A DNA stretch of 23,783 bases from JBJXHC01 sp964538485 (GCA_964538485.1 CAZIHJ010000045.1:1-23783); one strand, 5' to 3'. Shown: positions 1-8,164, numbered from the stretch's first letter. The notes: a model not told the origin generated them from the sequence alone. Translations and numbers: made by a program.

Positions 1-1
1 G

Positions 2-382
2 AAGTCGATTCCCCGGACGGAACTTCTTGAAGAGTCTGTGTTGGTTGAACTGCGGAAACTTGGTGATCAGGGAGAACCGGGTTTCGTTGAAGAGCTTCTT
101 TCGATGTTCGTGACAGACACACCGGGGAGGATTGAGACCCTCAGGCGGGCTGCCGGGATGGCAAACGCGAAAGGGGTACGCGTTACAGCGCACCTGCTCC
201 TCGGGGCTTGCAAACAGCTTGGTCTCGTCGGGATGGCTAGACTCTGTCAAACGCTCGAAGAAAGAGGAGAATCAAACGCAATGGAGAATATTGGAACCGA
301 TCTCGACGAGCTTGAACAAATGTTTCAGAAGACAAGGGAACTCCTTGAATCCGACTACATGTACCCGGAGGTCACACAATGA
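2..382 (+). CDS. Hpt (histidine phosphotransfer) domain, C-terminal end of a truncated protein
   Basis: The reading frame is open to the left edge, so this is the C-terminal part of a longer protein, plausibly a hybrid sensor kinase or a stand-alone Hpt protein. The visible part matches an Hpt four-helix bundle: a leading stretch on the pattern LxELRxLGDxGEPGFVEELLxMF, then TPGRIETLRRAA, then the phosphoacceptor region TAHLLLGACKQLG. The His in TAHLLLGAC is the expected phosphorylation site. The family consensus is AHxLKGSS; here the Lys is Leu and the Ser residues are Ala and Cys, so the motif is somewhat degenerate. A GTG at 38 could act as a start but there is no reason to prefer it. The stop overlaps the start of the next gene (ATGA at 379-382), so the two are probably translationally coupled and act in one phosphorelay. 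Confidence 0.75.
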   Translation, partial: KSIPRTELLEESVLVELRKLGDQGEPGFVEELLSMFVTDTPGRIETLRRAAGMANAKGVRVTAHLLLGACKQLGLVGMARLCQTLEERGESNAMENIGTDLDELEQMFQKTRELLESDYMYPEVTQ

Positions 383-984
383 AAATTCTAATTGCAGAAG
401 ACGACAGCGTTTCCCGTCTCATACTCCTTACGAAACTGAGGAATCTCGGTCATGAAGTGGTTTCCACAGTTGATGGCAAAGAGGCCTGGCACAAATTCCT
501 TGAGGAGCAACCGCGGCTTATCATCACCGATTGGATGATGCCCACCCTGGATGGATTGGACTTGTGCCGGAGAATTCGGTCCCATGACCAGGAACATTAT
601 GCGTATGTGATCATGCTGACTGCGCTGGCCGGAAAGAAGAATTTTCTCGAGGGAATGGAAGCCGGCGTCGACGACTTTCTCACCAAGCCGGTGGATATGG
701 AGGAACTGACTGCACGACTGCGCGTCGCCAAACGAATCCTCACGTTGCAGACGGAAGTACGTCAGCTTGAAGGCCTCCTCCCCATCTGTGCCTATTGCAA
801 GAATATCCGCGACGAGAATAACGTGTGGGAACCGATTGAAGGATATCTCCGTAAGAAAACCGAAGCGACTTTCACGCACGGCTATTGTCCCAGCTGTTAC
901 GATATTCACGTGAAGCCTCAAATGGAACAGCTGAAGATCAACAAGACATTGAGGGCAATTGAAGACGCAAAAACCAACGGGTGA
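379..984 (+). CDS. Response regulator, REC domain with Cys-rich C-terminal tail
   Basis: This is a 201-residue receiver protein. The REC domain covers about residues 1-120: acidic pocket E7-D8-D9, phosphoacceptor D51 in the TDWMMP motif, the MLTA Thr, and Lys in the FLTKPVD motif. A helix follows, and then a tail with CAYC and CPSC pairs (about residues 137-178, pattern LPICAYCKxIR ... HGYCPSC). This tail is known from other bacterial response regulators and PAS proteins. It looks like a metal-binding or redox module, but its role is not established. There is no DNA-binding domain, so output is probably by protein contact. It overlaps the Hpt gene by ATGA, and is the likely acceptor or partner of that Hpt domain. 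Confidence 0.88.
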   Translation: MKILIAEDDSVSRLILLTKLRNLGHEVVSTVDGKEAWHKFLEEQPRLIITDWMMPTLDGLDLCRRIRSHDQEHYAYVIMLTALAGKKNFLEGMEAGVDDFLTKPVDMEELTARLRVAKRILTLQTEVRQLEGLLPICAYCKNIRDENNVWEPIEGYLRKKTEATFTHGYCPSCYDIHVKPQMEQLKINKTLRAIEDAKTNG

Positions 985-1055
985 GGAACGATTAATTGGG
1001 CCAAAAGGGGGAAAGCGGAATTCGAATCGTAGACTGTGAAACGCAGATTAAGCGA

Positions 1056-1697
1056 CTATATTTCTCCGCGCAGCGATTTACTGATAACCTCCGCCTTCGA
1101 GTTGACATGCAGTTTCTTGTAGATGTTCTTGATGTGAAAACGGATCGTGTCAATGGAAATATCCATCCGGTCGGCAATCATCTTATAACTTAACCCATCC
1201 ACCAGTCCGATAACGATCTCCTTCTCTTTCGGTGTCAGCGGCGACTCGATCTTCACGTGGTTTTTTGCACTGGTTGCCGGGTTGAAATGCTCGAGCACTT
1301 TGCGTCCGATCTCAGGCGACATGGCAGCACCCCCACTCCGCACCGATTCAATGGCTTTCTTGATTTCGACCAGCGGCGTGTTCTTCAACAGATACCCGGA
1401 CGCACCGGCACACAGCGAATCGAATATCTTCTGCCAGTCGTTAAATACGGTCAGCATAATGATATCTACGTCAGGATTCTTCTCCTTTATCAATCTCATC
1501 CCATCAATGCCTGACATGCCGGGCAAGCCGATGTCCATCAGCATCACGTCAGGGAATTCCTCTTCCTTTACACGGGCGAGAAAATCCTCCACGGATTCTA
1601 CTGCCAGTTCGCATAACACGTCGCTCTGGCGGCTAAGATATTTGGCGATCCCTTCGCGGATCTGCTGGTCGTCTTCAACAATGGCTACTGTTATCAT
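1056..1697 (-). CDS. LuxR/NarL-family response regulator
   Basis: This is a two-component DNA-binding regulator. From the ATG at 1697 it has 213 residues: a REC domain (E8-D9-D10 pocket, phosphoacceptor D55 in LMDIGLPG, Lys in the LLKN motif) and a C-terminal LuxR helix-turn-helix (SPLTPKEKEIV ... MDISIDTIRFHIKNIYKKL). The frame extends to a TTG at 1730, but the protein beginning MITVAIVEDD matches the normal REC start, so 1697 is preferred. It lies directly downstream of the propeller sensor kinase on the same strand, about 100 bases after its stop, and is almost certainly its cognate regulator. Its target promoters are not visible. Confidence 0.9.
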   Translation of the reverse strand: MITVAIVEDDQQIREGIAKYLSRQSDVLCELAVESVEDFLARVKEEEFPDVMLMDIGLPGMSGIDGMRLIKEKNPDVDIIMLTVFNDWQKIFDSLCAGASGYLLKNTPLVEIKKAIESVRSGGAAMSPEIGRKVLEHFNPATSAKNHVKIESPLTPKEKEIVIGLVDGLSYKMIADRMDISIDTIRFHIKNIYKKLHVNSKAEVISKSLRGEI

Positions 1698-1745
1698 GTG
1701 TTCAATGTCGTTCAATTTGTCCTCATTCAATACTACATATGTATG

Positions 1746-1774
1746 TGGGAATGAAAAACACTTGTTTCATCCCA
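1746..1774 (-). other. Hairpin between sensor kinase and response regulator genes
   Basis: TGGGAATGAAA and TTTCATCCCA form a 10-bp stem with one bulged A and an 8-base loop, in the short gap between the kinase stop and the regulator start. There is no U-run after it, so it is more likely an mRNA stability or partial attenuation element than a true terminator. A perfect ACATATGT palindrome lies beside it on the regulator side (about 1735-1742). Confidence 0.35.
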
Positions 1775-1800
1775 GTATCGAACATTTTCTGCATTTTCAT

Positions 1801-4800
1801 CTACAGAGGTTTGGTCGTTAGCACCAATCTGGTCCCTCTGTCTTCCAGCATCTCAATGCTGCCACCGAGCCGTTCGGCTCGCATTTTCATGTTCTTCAAT
1901 CCGTGACCGGAGAGTTTTGTCCTTCCTCCCAACCCCTTGCCATCATCCTGAATAACAATCGTGAACTTGTCATGATCATTCCGGATAACTATGCTGACAC
2001 TTGACGCCTCGGCGTGCTTGGCGATATTGTTGATCGCTTCTTTGCAAATAAGATAAATGTTCTCGCGCTTGTCTACCGACACTTTCTGCTTCTGGTCGAT
2101 ACCCGAGTACGCAAACTTGAATCCCATTTGCTTCATCTCGCATGTGTTCGATCCAAAGTCCCTGATCTTGTTCATCAGGTTGGCCACCGTGTCATTCCTA
2201 GCGTCAATCGACCAGACGATATCGCTCATGGAAGTCACCAGCTCGCGGCTCTGTCGGGCGATGTTCTTGAGATAATTATTCATCTCGGCCGGCTCGATTC
2301 CTTCCTGAATCAACTCGCTCTGTAACGAGATTCTCGTGAGCGATGCACCGATGTCATCATGAAGATCGCTGGCGATGCGAACACGCAGACGCTCGACTTC
2401 CAAAAGCTTGTTCACGCGGTAATTATATCCGAGGATCAGGAGCGCAACAATAACAGCAATCACAAGAAGGATAAACCACCATGTTTCCCAGAATGGCGGA
2501 GTAATGACGAACATAACGGAAGTGCCTTGTTCATTCCAAACGCCGTCGTTGTTCGACCCCTTCACTCTGAATGTATATGTTCCCGGTTTGAGGTGTGGAT
2601 AATTGGCGTAGCGTCTCGTTCCCGCCTGCACCCAGTCCTTGTCCACCCCCTCAACCATGTACGCGTATTGATTCCTCTCCGGCGCGGTAAAATCGAGCGC
2701 AACAAATTCAAACGAGACCGAGTTTTTGTCATATGAAAACTCCAGCTCATCCCGAAGCGAATACGGTTGCTCAAGAACCTTCATGGAAGTAATCACAACC
2801 GGCGGGACAAATGTGTTTTCCCTTATGCTATCCGGATGAAACGACATGGCTCCCTTCTCTCCACCAAAATACATTCTGCCCGCGGCATTCACATAATGCG
2901 CACCGGAGAGGAAGACATTTCCCGCAAGTCCATCTTCTGCTTTGAAGTTCTTGAATGTCTCCGTCTTCGGATCAAACCGTGACAGTCCGAAATCCGTGCT
3001 GAGCCAGAGATAGCCGTGTGTATCCTTCCGAACACCCTTCACGAAGTTATTCGGCAGCCCGTTTTCCACCATGTAATTCTTGATTGTTTCGGTTTCCGGA
3101 TCAAACCTCGTTAACCCGCCACCCATGGTTCCGAGCCAGAGTATTCCCTGTTCGTCTTTCAGAATCGAATAAATCCCATTGCTCCTCAATGTGATCAATG
3201 GCCGCTTCTCGTCGGCAACAAACTTCCTGAACGTTTCAGTCCCTTTGTCCATCACGAACAAACCTGCACCGTATGAGCCAAGCCAAAGGCGACCGCGGGC
3301 ATCTTCACATATCGCCCAAATCCCCGCCGATCCGGGATCGATAGAATCGCCGCCAAGATACCGGTACTGGCGCATCCCTCCGGTCTTGGGGTCAAGTCGG
3401 TTCAGCCCACCGGTAAACATACCGAACCAGATGAATCCATCGCTGTCTTCGTACATCGACTTGACTTCCTTGTCAGACCCGGTCAGTTGTTTCGCATTCA
3501 GCATCGGGTAGTGAACAAATCGTCCGGTACGCCTGTCGAAGCGATCCACTCCGCCGTATCCGCTTATCCACAAATCGCCATTGCGTGACTCCAGTATCGC
3601 AAGAACGTTATTGGTGGAAAGACTGTTGCGATCGTTTTCTGAATGGCGATAGTGGGTGTACTTGCCTGTTGCAGGGTTGTACCGGTTGAGGCCACTTTGA
3701 TACGTTCCAATCCAGAGGTCGCCAAGCATGTCTTCAAAGATGGTATACACTCCATCACCGGAAAGCCCGGTCCCCGGCGTTGCGCGACGCACGAAGTGCG
3801 TGAACGAACTGCGTTTGGCATTGTGGCGGTTCAACCCTGCTCGATACGTGGCAAACCAGAGAACACCTCCGCGATCCTCAAACATTCTGGTGATGCGCGA
3901 GCTGTTCAGCGATTGAGGATCTTCAGGGTCATGCATGAACCTTATAAAATCATCAGTCTCAGGTCTGTACCGTGCCACGCCTAAATGGAACGTCCCAACC
4001 CACAGTGTTCCCTTGTGGTCTTCAAGGATATCAATCACCAGATTCACGCCCAGACCTTGCTCCTTGGTAACAAGAATGAACGTGTCACGGTCTGCAGTGC
4101 GACGATACAATCCTGCGTTGGTTGCAACCCAGACGTTTCCCTTTCCATCTTCATGGATGCGATTGACCCAATTATCAAGTTGGTTCACCCGGTCGACTTC
4201 ATACGTGAGATAGCGACGTTGAGACTTGTTCCTCTTGTCGAGAGCGACAAGTGCCTTGTGGCCAACGGCTATCCACAACGTGCCGTCACGTGCTTCAGTG
4301 AAAGCGCTAATGCTGACCGGCTCCAGATCATCAAGGGGAATCCGGGAGAACCTTTTTTCTGCCTGTCCATAAATAAAGAACCCGGAGTTGGTGGCAATAC
4401 CGACATCGCCATTGGCGAGCACTTCAACCCAGTTAACGGCTTTCGAGCCGGGTGTCCCGTAAACGACATGATTGGGAATGCGGCGGGGGACACTCGAATC
4501 CGGTGGTAACGTGCTCAGTCCGGTGCTGGCGCCAATCCAGAGCGTGCCGGAACGGTCCACACAAAGGCCATTGATGGTACCAAGAGACATTGAGGTGGAA
4601 TCCGTGGGGTCGGGTCTAAAGACGGTGAATGTGTGGCCATCGTACTTGTTCAATCCATCGGATGTGCCGAACCAGAGAAAGCCCGACGAATCCTGCGCAA
4701 AACAAAAGACGGTCAGATCGGAGAGACCCTGCTCGAGTGAGATATGATCGAAGCGCATCTCGGTTGGCTGGGCAAAGCCCAACCTCGAACAGACGCATAG

Positions 4801-4836
4801 GCCGAAAAGGGTCAGAAGGACAACTGAGCGGTGCAT
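1801..4836 (-). CDS. Two-component sensor histidine kinase with periplasmic propeller (Reg_prop / Y_Y_Y)
   Basis: This is a 1011-residue sensor of the type common in Bacteroidota and relatives. A signal peptide (about residues 1-22, hydrophobic VVLLTLFGLCVC) is followed by a long set of Reg_prop repeats of the form GxLWxGTxxGLxRxDxxTxxFxxY. These should fold as a two-domain beta-propeller in the periplasm (about residues 30-690). A Y_Y_Y domain (about 710-775, ending GTYTFRVKGSNNDGVWNE) comes next, then one membrane helix at about 786-805. The cytoplasmic part is a HisKA_3 dimerisation domain with phosphoacceptor H826 in DLHDDIGASL, and an HATPase with N-box (KEAINNIAKHA), DDGKGLG and GHGLKNMKMRAERLGG. 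H826 followed by DD and the GASLTRI helix is typical of kinases paired with NarL regulators, which fits the LuxR-type gene downstream. The ligand is unknown; no clear Shine-Dalgarno precedes the ATG. There is no fused AraC or REC domain, unlike the hybrid HTCS proteins. Confidence 0.93.
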   Translation of the reverse strand: MHRSVVLLTLFGLCVCSRLGFAQPTEMRFDHISLEQGLSDLTVFCFAQDSSGFLWFGTSDGLNKYDGHTFTVFRPDPTDSTSMSLGTINGLCVDRSGTLWIGASTGLSTLPPDSSVPRRIPNHVVYGTPGSKAVNWVEVLANGDVGIATNSGFFIYGQAEKRFSRIPLDDLEPVSISAFTEARDGTLWIAVGHKALVALDKRNKSQRRYLTYEVDRVNQLDNWVNRIHEDGKGNVWVATNAGLYRRTADRDTFILVTKEQGLGVNLVIDILEDHKGTLWVGTFHLGVARYRPETDDFIRFMHDPEDPQSLNSSRITRMFEDRGGVLWFATYRAGLNRHNAKRSSFTHFVRRATPGTGLSGDGVYTIFEDMLGDLWIGTYQSGLNRYNPATGKYTHYRHSENDRNSLSTNNVLAILESRNGDLWISGYGGVDRFDRRTGRFVHYPMLNAKQLTGSDKEVKSMYEDSDGFIWFGMFTGGLNRLDPKTGGMRQYRYLGGDSIDPGSAGIWAICEDARGRLWLGSYGAGLFVMDKGTETFRKFVADEKRPLITLRSNGIYSILKDEQGILWLGTMGGGLTRFDPETETIKNYMVENGLPNNFVKGVRKDTHGYLWLSTDFGLSRFDPKTETFKNFKAEDGLAGNVFLSGAHYVNAAGRMYFGGEKGAMSFHPDSIRENTFVPPVVITSMKVLEQPYSLRDELEFSYDKNSVSFEFVALDFTAPERNQYAYMVEGVDKDWVQAGTRRYANYPHLKPGTYTFRVKGSNNDGVWNEQGTSVMFVITPPFWETWWFILLVIAVIVALLILGYNYRVNKLLEVERLRVRIASDLHDDIGASLTRISLQSELIQEGIEPAEMNNYLKNIARQSRELVTSMSDIVWSIDARNDTVANLMNKIRDFGSNTCEMKQMGFKFAYSGIDQKQKVSVDKRENIYLICKEAINNIAKHAEASSVSIVIRNDHDKFTIVIQDDGKGLGGRTKLSGHGLKNMKMRAERLGGSIEMLEDRGTRLVLTTKPL

Positions 4837-4875
4837 GAGAAGATGTTAGGAAGGAATTGGGAGAAACTCAAGGCT

Positions 4876-4909
4876 ATCTCAAATCACAAAACCCAAACAA
4901 ATCCTAATC
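4876..4909 (-). repeat. Degenerate heptad array, RTTTGNN type (copy 1)
   Basis: Read on the minus strand, this 34-base stretch contains AGGATTTGTTTGGG and TGTGATTTGA. Both are shared with the intergenic array at 21289-21357. The units are roughly 7 bases long (GATTAGG, ATTTGTT, TTTTGTG, ATTTGAG). It lies between trxB and the sensor kinase and is not part of either gene. Confidence 0.6.
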
Positions 4910-4916
4910 AAAAAAA

Positions 4917-4951
4917 CAATTGCTTGTTGCTCATTGGTGATAGCTAATTGA
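4917..4951 (-). repeat. Degenerate heptad array, NCAATNA type (copy 1)
   Basis: On the minus strand the sequence divides into TCAATTA, GCTATCA, CCAATGA, GCAACAA and GCAATTG, five 7-base units. The trxB stop codon TAG (4944-4946) and the codons before it lie inside the array. The last units also give a weak stem (AACAA/TTGTT) followed by a run of T, so the array could double as a poor terminator for the trxB operon. Confidence 0.6.
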
Positions 4952-5897
4952 TGCCGTGTTGGCTCTCCAACCACCGCTCTGCGTCAATAGCCGCCATACA
5001 GCCCGTGCCTGCTGCGGTAACTGCCTGGCGATAGACGCTATCAGCAACGTCTCCTGCGGCAAACACGCCTGCTATGTTGGTGCGCGTGCTGCCGGATTGT
5101 ACTTTCAAATAGCCAACGGAGTCCATATCGAGCTGGCCTTTGAATAGCTCGGTGTTGGGTTTGTGGCCGATACCCATAAAGACACCATCAGCGCGCATCA
5201 CGGTTGTCTCGCCGGTCTTGATATTCTTGAGCTTCACTCCGGTGACAGTCTTGCGTCCGTTTTCACTCTTGCCAATAATTTCTTCTACAACCGAATTCCA
5301 GGCAAATGCGATCTTCGGGTTCTTCTGCGCCTTTTCTTGCATAATCTTGGATGCACGCAACGTATCGCGCCTGTGAACAATCGTCACCTTGGTGGCAAAC
5401 TTGGTGAGAAATGTCGCTTCCTCAATGGCCGTATCGCCGCCGCCAACAACAAGGACTTCCTGTCCCTTGAAGAAAAACCCGTCACATGTTGCGCAGGCAG
5501 AGACACCATGTCCCATGTATTCCTTTTCAGATGGGAGATCAAGTAACTTCGCCGTTGCGCCCGTGGAAACGATCACCGCATCCGCTGTGTACAACTCTTC
5601 ATCCGCCCACATCTTGAACGGACGTGAAGAAAAATCCACCTTCGTAATGATCTTGTAGATGGATTGCGCACCAAAACGTAGCGCCTGTTCGCGAAACATC
5701 TCCATCATTTCCGGCCCCATGACACCCTTGGGATATCCGGGATAATTCTCCACTTCAGTTGTGATGGTGAGTTGACCACCGGGCTGAAGGCCTTCGAAGA
5801 TGACCGGACTCAGGTTCGCTCTGCCGGCATACAGTCCGGCAGTGAATCCCGCAGGACCGGACCCGATGATTATGAGTTTATGATGATTGGTTGACAT
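4944..5897 (-). CDS. trxB: Thioredoxin-disulfide reductase
   Basis: This flavoenzyme passes electrons from NADPH to thioredoxin in the cytoplasm. The start at 5897 gives 317 residues, the usual TrxB length; a longer frame to 5945 would only add residues lying inside queG. An AAGGA lies about 10 bases upstream. Visible signatures are the FAD-binding GSGPAG (residues 12-17), the redox-active CATC at C135 and C138, an NADPH-binding GGGDTAIEEA, and the C-terminal FAD motif GVFAAGDV. It starts 4 bases after the queG stop, so the two are in one operon. Several thioredoxin-fold proteins elsewhere in the window are possible clients. The C-terminal codons and stop lie in a heptad repeat array, which may have slightly changed the end of the protein. 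Confidence 0.96.
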   Translation of the reverse strand: MSTNHHKLIIIGSGPAGFTAGLYAGRANLSPVIFEGLQPGGQLTITTEVENYPGYPKGVMGPEMMEMFREQALRFGAQSIYKIITKVDFSSRPFKMWADEELYTADAVIVSTGATAKLLDLPSEKEYMGHGVSACATCDGFFFKGQEVLVVGGGDTAIEEATFLTKFATKVTIVHRRDTLRASKIMQEKAQKNPKIAFAWNSVVEEIIGKSENGRKTVTGVKLKNIKTGETTVMRADGVFMGIGHKPNTELFKGQLDMDSVGYLKVQSGSTRTNIAGVFAAGDVADSVYRQAVTAAGTGCMAAIDAERWLESQHGIN

Positions 5898-5901
5898 GTT
5901 A

Positions 5902-6855
5902 TTATAATCCTTGATTCTCTTCTCTTTGTTTTCTTTCCAGTACAATCTCTACATTTCGCATCAGGCCTTCGTGCTTCGTCCGTTTCATCGCACTGCCCTT
6001 GAACTTCGTCGCAAACTCCGGCTGTTGCATCTCTTTCCATTCACTCAGAACCGGAGCAATATTCCATTCGCGCGGTTTGAACGCCTTTTCTTCCGTCTCC
6101 ATCGAGAGTTTATGATTCCACGGACACACATCCTGGCAGATATCGCAGCCGTAAATCCAGTTCTCAAACTTATTCTTAATCTCCCCTTCTATTTTACCAC
6201 GATGCTCAATAGTAAGGTACGACAAGCAACGATTTGAATCAACGATGTATGGTTCTGTGATTGCATTTGTCGGACATGCTTCAATGCAGAGCACACACGT
6301 ACCGCAGTGATCCGTTGCAGGCACATCCGGCTCCAGTTCCAATGTTGTAATGATCTCACCGAGAAACACCCACGAGCCGAATTCCGGCGTAATAACATTC
6401 GTGTGTTTTGCAATCCAACCGATGCCCGCACGTTCGGCCCACACCTTTTCCATGACGGGACCGGTATCAACGTAGTACTTTCCCTCAACACCGGGAAACT
6501 CCGCTTGCATCCAGGCCCAGAGTTGCTTCAAACGTCCGGTGAGGACGTCATGATAATCATCTCCCCATGCATAACGGGAAATCTTGCCGATGCTTTGTTC
6601 CTGCGAATGCTGAACAGATGTATAGTAATTCATCGCAACACAGATGACGGACTTTGCACCCGGAACAATGTTCGCGGGATTACTGCGTTTCTCTTTGTTC
6701 CGTGTCATCCATTCCATTGATGCCTGATAGCCAAGGCCCAGCCATTCTTCCAGACGCCCCGACTCTTCATTGAGCGGCTCCACTCGCGCAATCCCGACTT
6801 TCGAGAACCCAAGCTCAATGGCTCTTTGTTTTATCCCGTCGGATGTGCCAAACAT
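5902..6855 (-). CDS. queG: Epoxyqueuosine reductase
   Basis: QueG catalyses the last step of queuosine synthesis, reducing epoxyqueuosine in tRNA, with cobalamin and two [4Fe-4S] clusters. Counting from the ATG at 6855 the protein has 317 residues. The catalytic Asp is D130 in YVDTGPVMEK. Cluster cysteines are C184, C187, C190 and C194 (CGTCVLCIEACP), then C210, C237, C240 and C244 (CDICQDVCP). The C-terminal HEAT-like region of the longer E. coli type is absent, as in short QueG forms. The frame also opens at an ATG at 6897, but the 14 extra residues (MINEQSPISNEKQK) are encoded by a heptad repeat array and look like translated intergenic repeat. I therefore favour 6855; the longer start cannot be excluded, since neither has a strong ribosome-binding site. 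Confidence 0.93.
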   Translation of the reverse strand: MFGTSDGIKQRAIELGFSKVGIARVEPLNEESGRLEEWLGLGYQASMEWMTRNKEKRSNPANIVPGAKSVICVAMNYYTSVQHSQEQSIGKISRYAWGDDYHDVLTGRLKQLWAWMQAEFPGVEGKYYVDTGPVMEKVWAERAGIGWIAKHTNVITPEFGSWVFLGEIITTLELEPDVPATDHCGTCVLCIEACPTNAITEPYIVDSNRCLSYLTIEHRGKIEGEIKNKFENWIYGCDICQDVCPWNHKLSMETEEKAFKPREWNIAPVLSEWKEMQQPEFATKFKGSAMKRTKHEGLMRNVEIVLERKQREENQGL

Positions 6856-6865
6856 CTTTTGCTTT

Positions 6866-6893
6866 TCATTGCTAATTGGTGATTGCTCATTGA
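6866..6893 (-). repeat. Degenerate heptad array, NCAATNA type (copy 2)
   Basis: On the minus strand this is four exact-phase 7-base units: TCAATGA, GCAATCA, CCAATTA, GCAATGA. It spans the junction of the Rieske ferredoxin gene and queG: the ferredoxin stop (TGA, 6887-6889) is in the first unit, and a possible early queG ATG (6897) lies just before it. The 19-base string AATGATCAATGAGCAATCA (6880-6898) is identical in the array at 13383-13410. Confidence 0.75.
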
Positions 6894-7198
6894 TCATTCA
6901 TCTTTACAAAGACACTTTCCCCTTCAATCTTCACCTGGTACACTTTCGCCTTGCCACCACCACTCTTTGCAACACCATTTTCAAGACAAAAGCTCCAACC
7001 GTGCATCGGGCATGTCAAGTAGTTGCCTTCCAACGTCCCCTGATGCAACATGGAAAAGTGCTGATGTGGGCAGATATTGTTGATGGCGTAGAGTTTTCCG
7101 TCAACGCGCCAGAGAGCAATCTCTTCACCATCGATCTTCACCAGCTTGCTGCGGCGCTCCGGAATCTCGGAATTCCTTGCTACACGTACGAATTCCAT
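6887..7198 (-). CDS. Rieske-type [2Fe-2S] ferredoxin, NirD/biphenyl-ferredoxin-like
   Basis: This is a small soluble electron carrier of 103 residues from the ATG at 7198, which has AGAGGA at 7205-7210 as a good ribosome-binding site. The frame continues ten codons upstream to 7228 but without such a site. The Rieske ligands are CPHQH (Cys and His) and CPMHGW (Cys and His), spaced as usual, within MEFVRVARNSEIPE ... KLYAINNICPHQHF. The protein is complete and ends inside the heptad array shared with the queG start region. Its partner enzyme is not obvious. The Rieske oxygenase at 21407 is far away, and the neighbours trxB and queG are redox enzymes. Confidence 0.9.
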   Translation of the reverse strand: MEFVRVARNSEIPERRSKLVKIDGEEIALWRVDGKLYAINNICPHQHFSMLHQGTLEGNYLTCPMHGWSFCLENGVAKSGGGKAKVYQVKIEGESVFVKMNDQ

Positions 7199-7204
7199 GC
7201 ACAA

Positions 7205-7210
7205 TCCTCT
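7205..7210 (-). promoter_or_regulatory. Ribosome-binding site of the Rieske ferredoxin
   Basis: AGAGGA on the minus strand, six bases before the ATG at 7198. It decides the start in favour of 7198 over the in-frame upstream codon. Confidence 0.7.
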
Positions 7211-7232
7211 ATACAAATAGAACAACACTGAG

Positions 7233-7254
7233 TTCCCGATTGAATTGCCGGGAA
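7233..7254. other. Small inverted repeat after the MBL-fold gene
   Basis: TTCCCG and CGGGAA are 6-bp perfect arms around a 10-base loop, in the 69-base gap between the MBL-fold gene stop and the Rieske ferredoxin. No T-run follows, so it is at best a weak processing or attenuation hairpin. Confidence 0.25.
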
Positions 7255-7267
7255 GGCGGCTTTGCCA

Positions 7268-8110
7268 TTACATTGCAATCGGGGTATCGAGGACAAATCC
7301 CTTCTCGGTTCTCATGACACGAGCTGCCGCGGTGACCGGGTCATGCTCAAAGAAAAGGATCCAACTTTCCTCCACTGCCTGTGTGAGGATTCGCCTCTTT
7401 TCTTCGAGGGTCACCAGCGGGCGAAGATCGTACGCCATGATCCATGGGAGGTTGACATGCGAAGTGGTCGGCATGAGGTCGGCACAATAGAAGAGCGTGG
7501 TTCGACCGTCTGAAATGACGGGACATTGGAGTGCGGTGGTGTGGCCATTCACAATGCGAACACTAATACCGGGGAAGATCTCTCCTTCGCCGTCGGTATG
7601 GTCAAGCAGTCCATGGAATTGCAGCGGCATAAAGTCTTCTTTGAAGAAACTTGCCTTGTCCCGCTCGGTCGGGTTATTGGCAGCACGCCAGTGTTCACGT
7701 TGCACCCAGTACTTTGCCTTCGGGAATGTCGGGCGCACCTCATCTTCCACCATGACCGTCGAGCCGCCCGCATGGTCGAAATGCAGATGTGTCAGAATCA
7801 CGTCGGTAATGTCGGCTGGTGCGAGGTTGTACTTCTTGAGAGATGAAACGATATCAAAACGTGATGTATCGAACTTATAGATCGCTGTCAGTTTCTCGTT
7901 GTACTTTGTCCCGTTGCCGACATCGACGAGAATTTTGCGGTCATTGCCGACAATGAGCAACGCACGCGCTGCCATATCAATGCGGTTTTTGTCATCAGGA
8001 GGGTTGGTCTTCTCCCACAGGGTTTTCGGGACAACACCGAACATCGCCCCGCCATCGAGAGCGAAGCTGCCGGTTTCAATTGCATGGAGTTCGTAGGGAC
8101 CGATTTTCAT
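7268..8110 (-). CDS. Metallo-beta-lactamase-fold hydrolase
   Basis: This is a 280-residue MBL-fold metal-dependent hydrolase. The metal-binding motif THLHFDHAGG gives H108, H110, D112 and H113; later ligands are the His in IVNGHTTALQ, the Asp in FYCADLMP and probably the His in FFEHDP. The overall layout (long N-terminal strand region, VQREHW, FPGISVRIVNGHT, CADLMPTTSHV) resembles the AiiA / glyoxalase II-like hydrolases. The substrate cannot be told from sequence; no lactone- or sulfur-specific mark was seen. ATG 8110 is preferred. A GTG at 8134 would start inside the octamer repeat that borders the GxxExxY gene, only 20 bases upstream, so the natural leader of this gene seems to have been displaced by that element. 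Confidence 0.85.
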   Translation of the reverse strand: MKIGPYELHAIETGSFALDGGAMFGVVPKTLWEKTNPPDDKNRIDMAARALLIVGNDRKILVDVGNGTKYNEKLTAIYKFDTSRFDIVSSLKKYNLAPADITDVILTHLHFDHAGGSTVMVEDEVRPTFPKAKYWVQREHWRAANNPTERDKASFFKEDFMPLQFHGLLDHTDGEGEIFPGISVRIVNGHTTALQCPVISDGRTTLFYCADLMPTTSHVNLPWIMAYDLRPLVTLEEKRRILTQAVEESWILFFEHDPVTAAARVMRTEKGFVLDTPIAM

Positions 8111-8129
8111 GGTTGCGATGTTGGAGATT

Positions 8130-8164
8130 GCCACAAAGTCACTAAGACACCAATTTTCACGAAG
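8130..8164 (+). repeat. Octamer array NCACNAAG, left end of the GxxExxY cassette
   Basis: On the plus strand the units are CCACAAAG, TCACTAAG, ACACCAAT, two T, and TCACGAAG. The outer end GCCACAAAG and the inner end CACGAAG are identical, in inverted orientation, to the array at 8580-8604 on the other side of the GxxExxY gene. Confidence 0.75.

Noticed and set aside
985..1055. Terminator between the convergent receiver and LuxR-type genes
   Set aside because: No convincing stem-loop with T-run on either strand.
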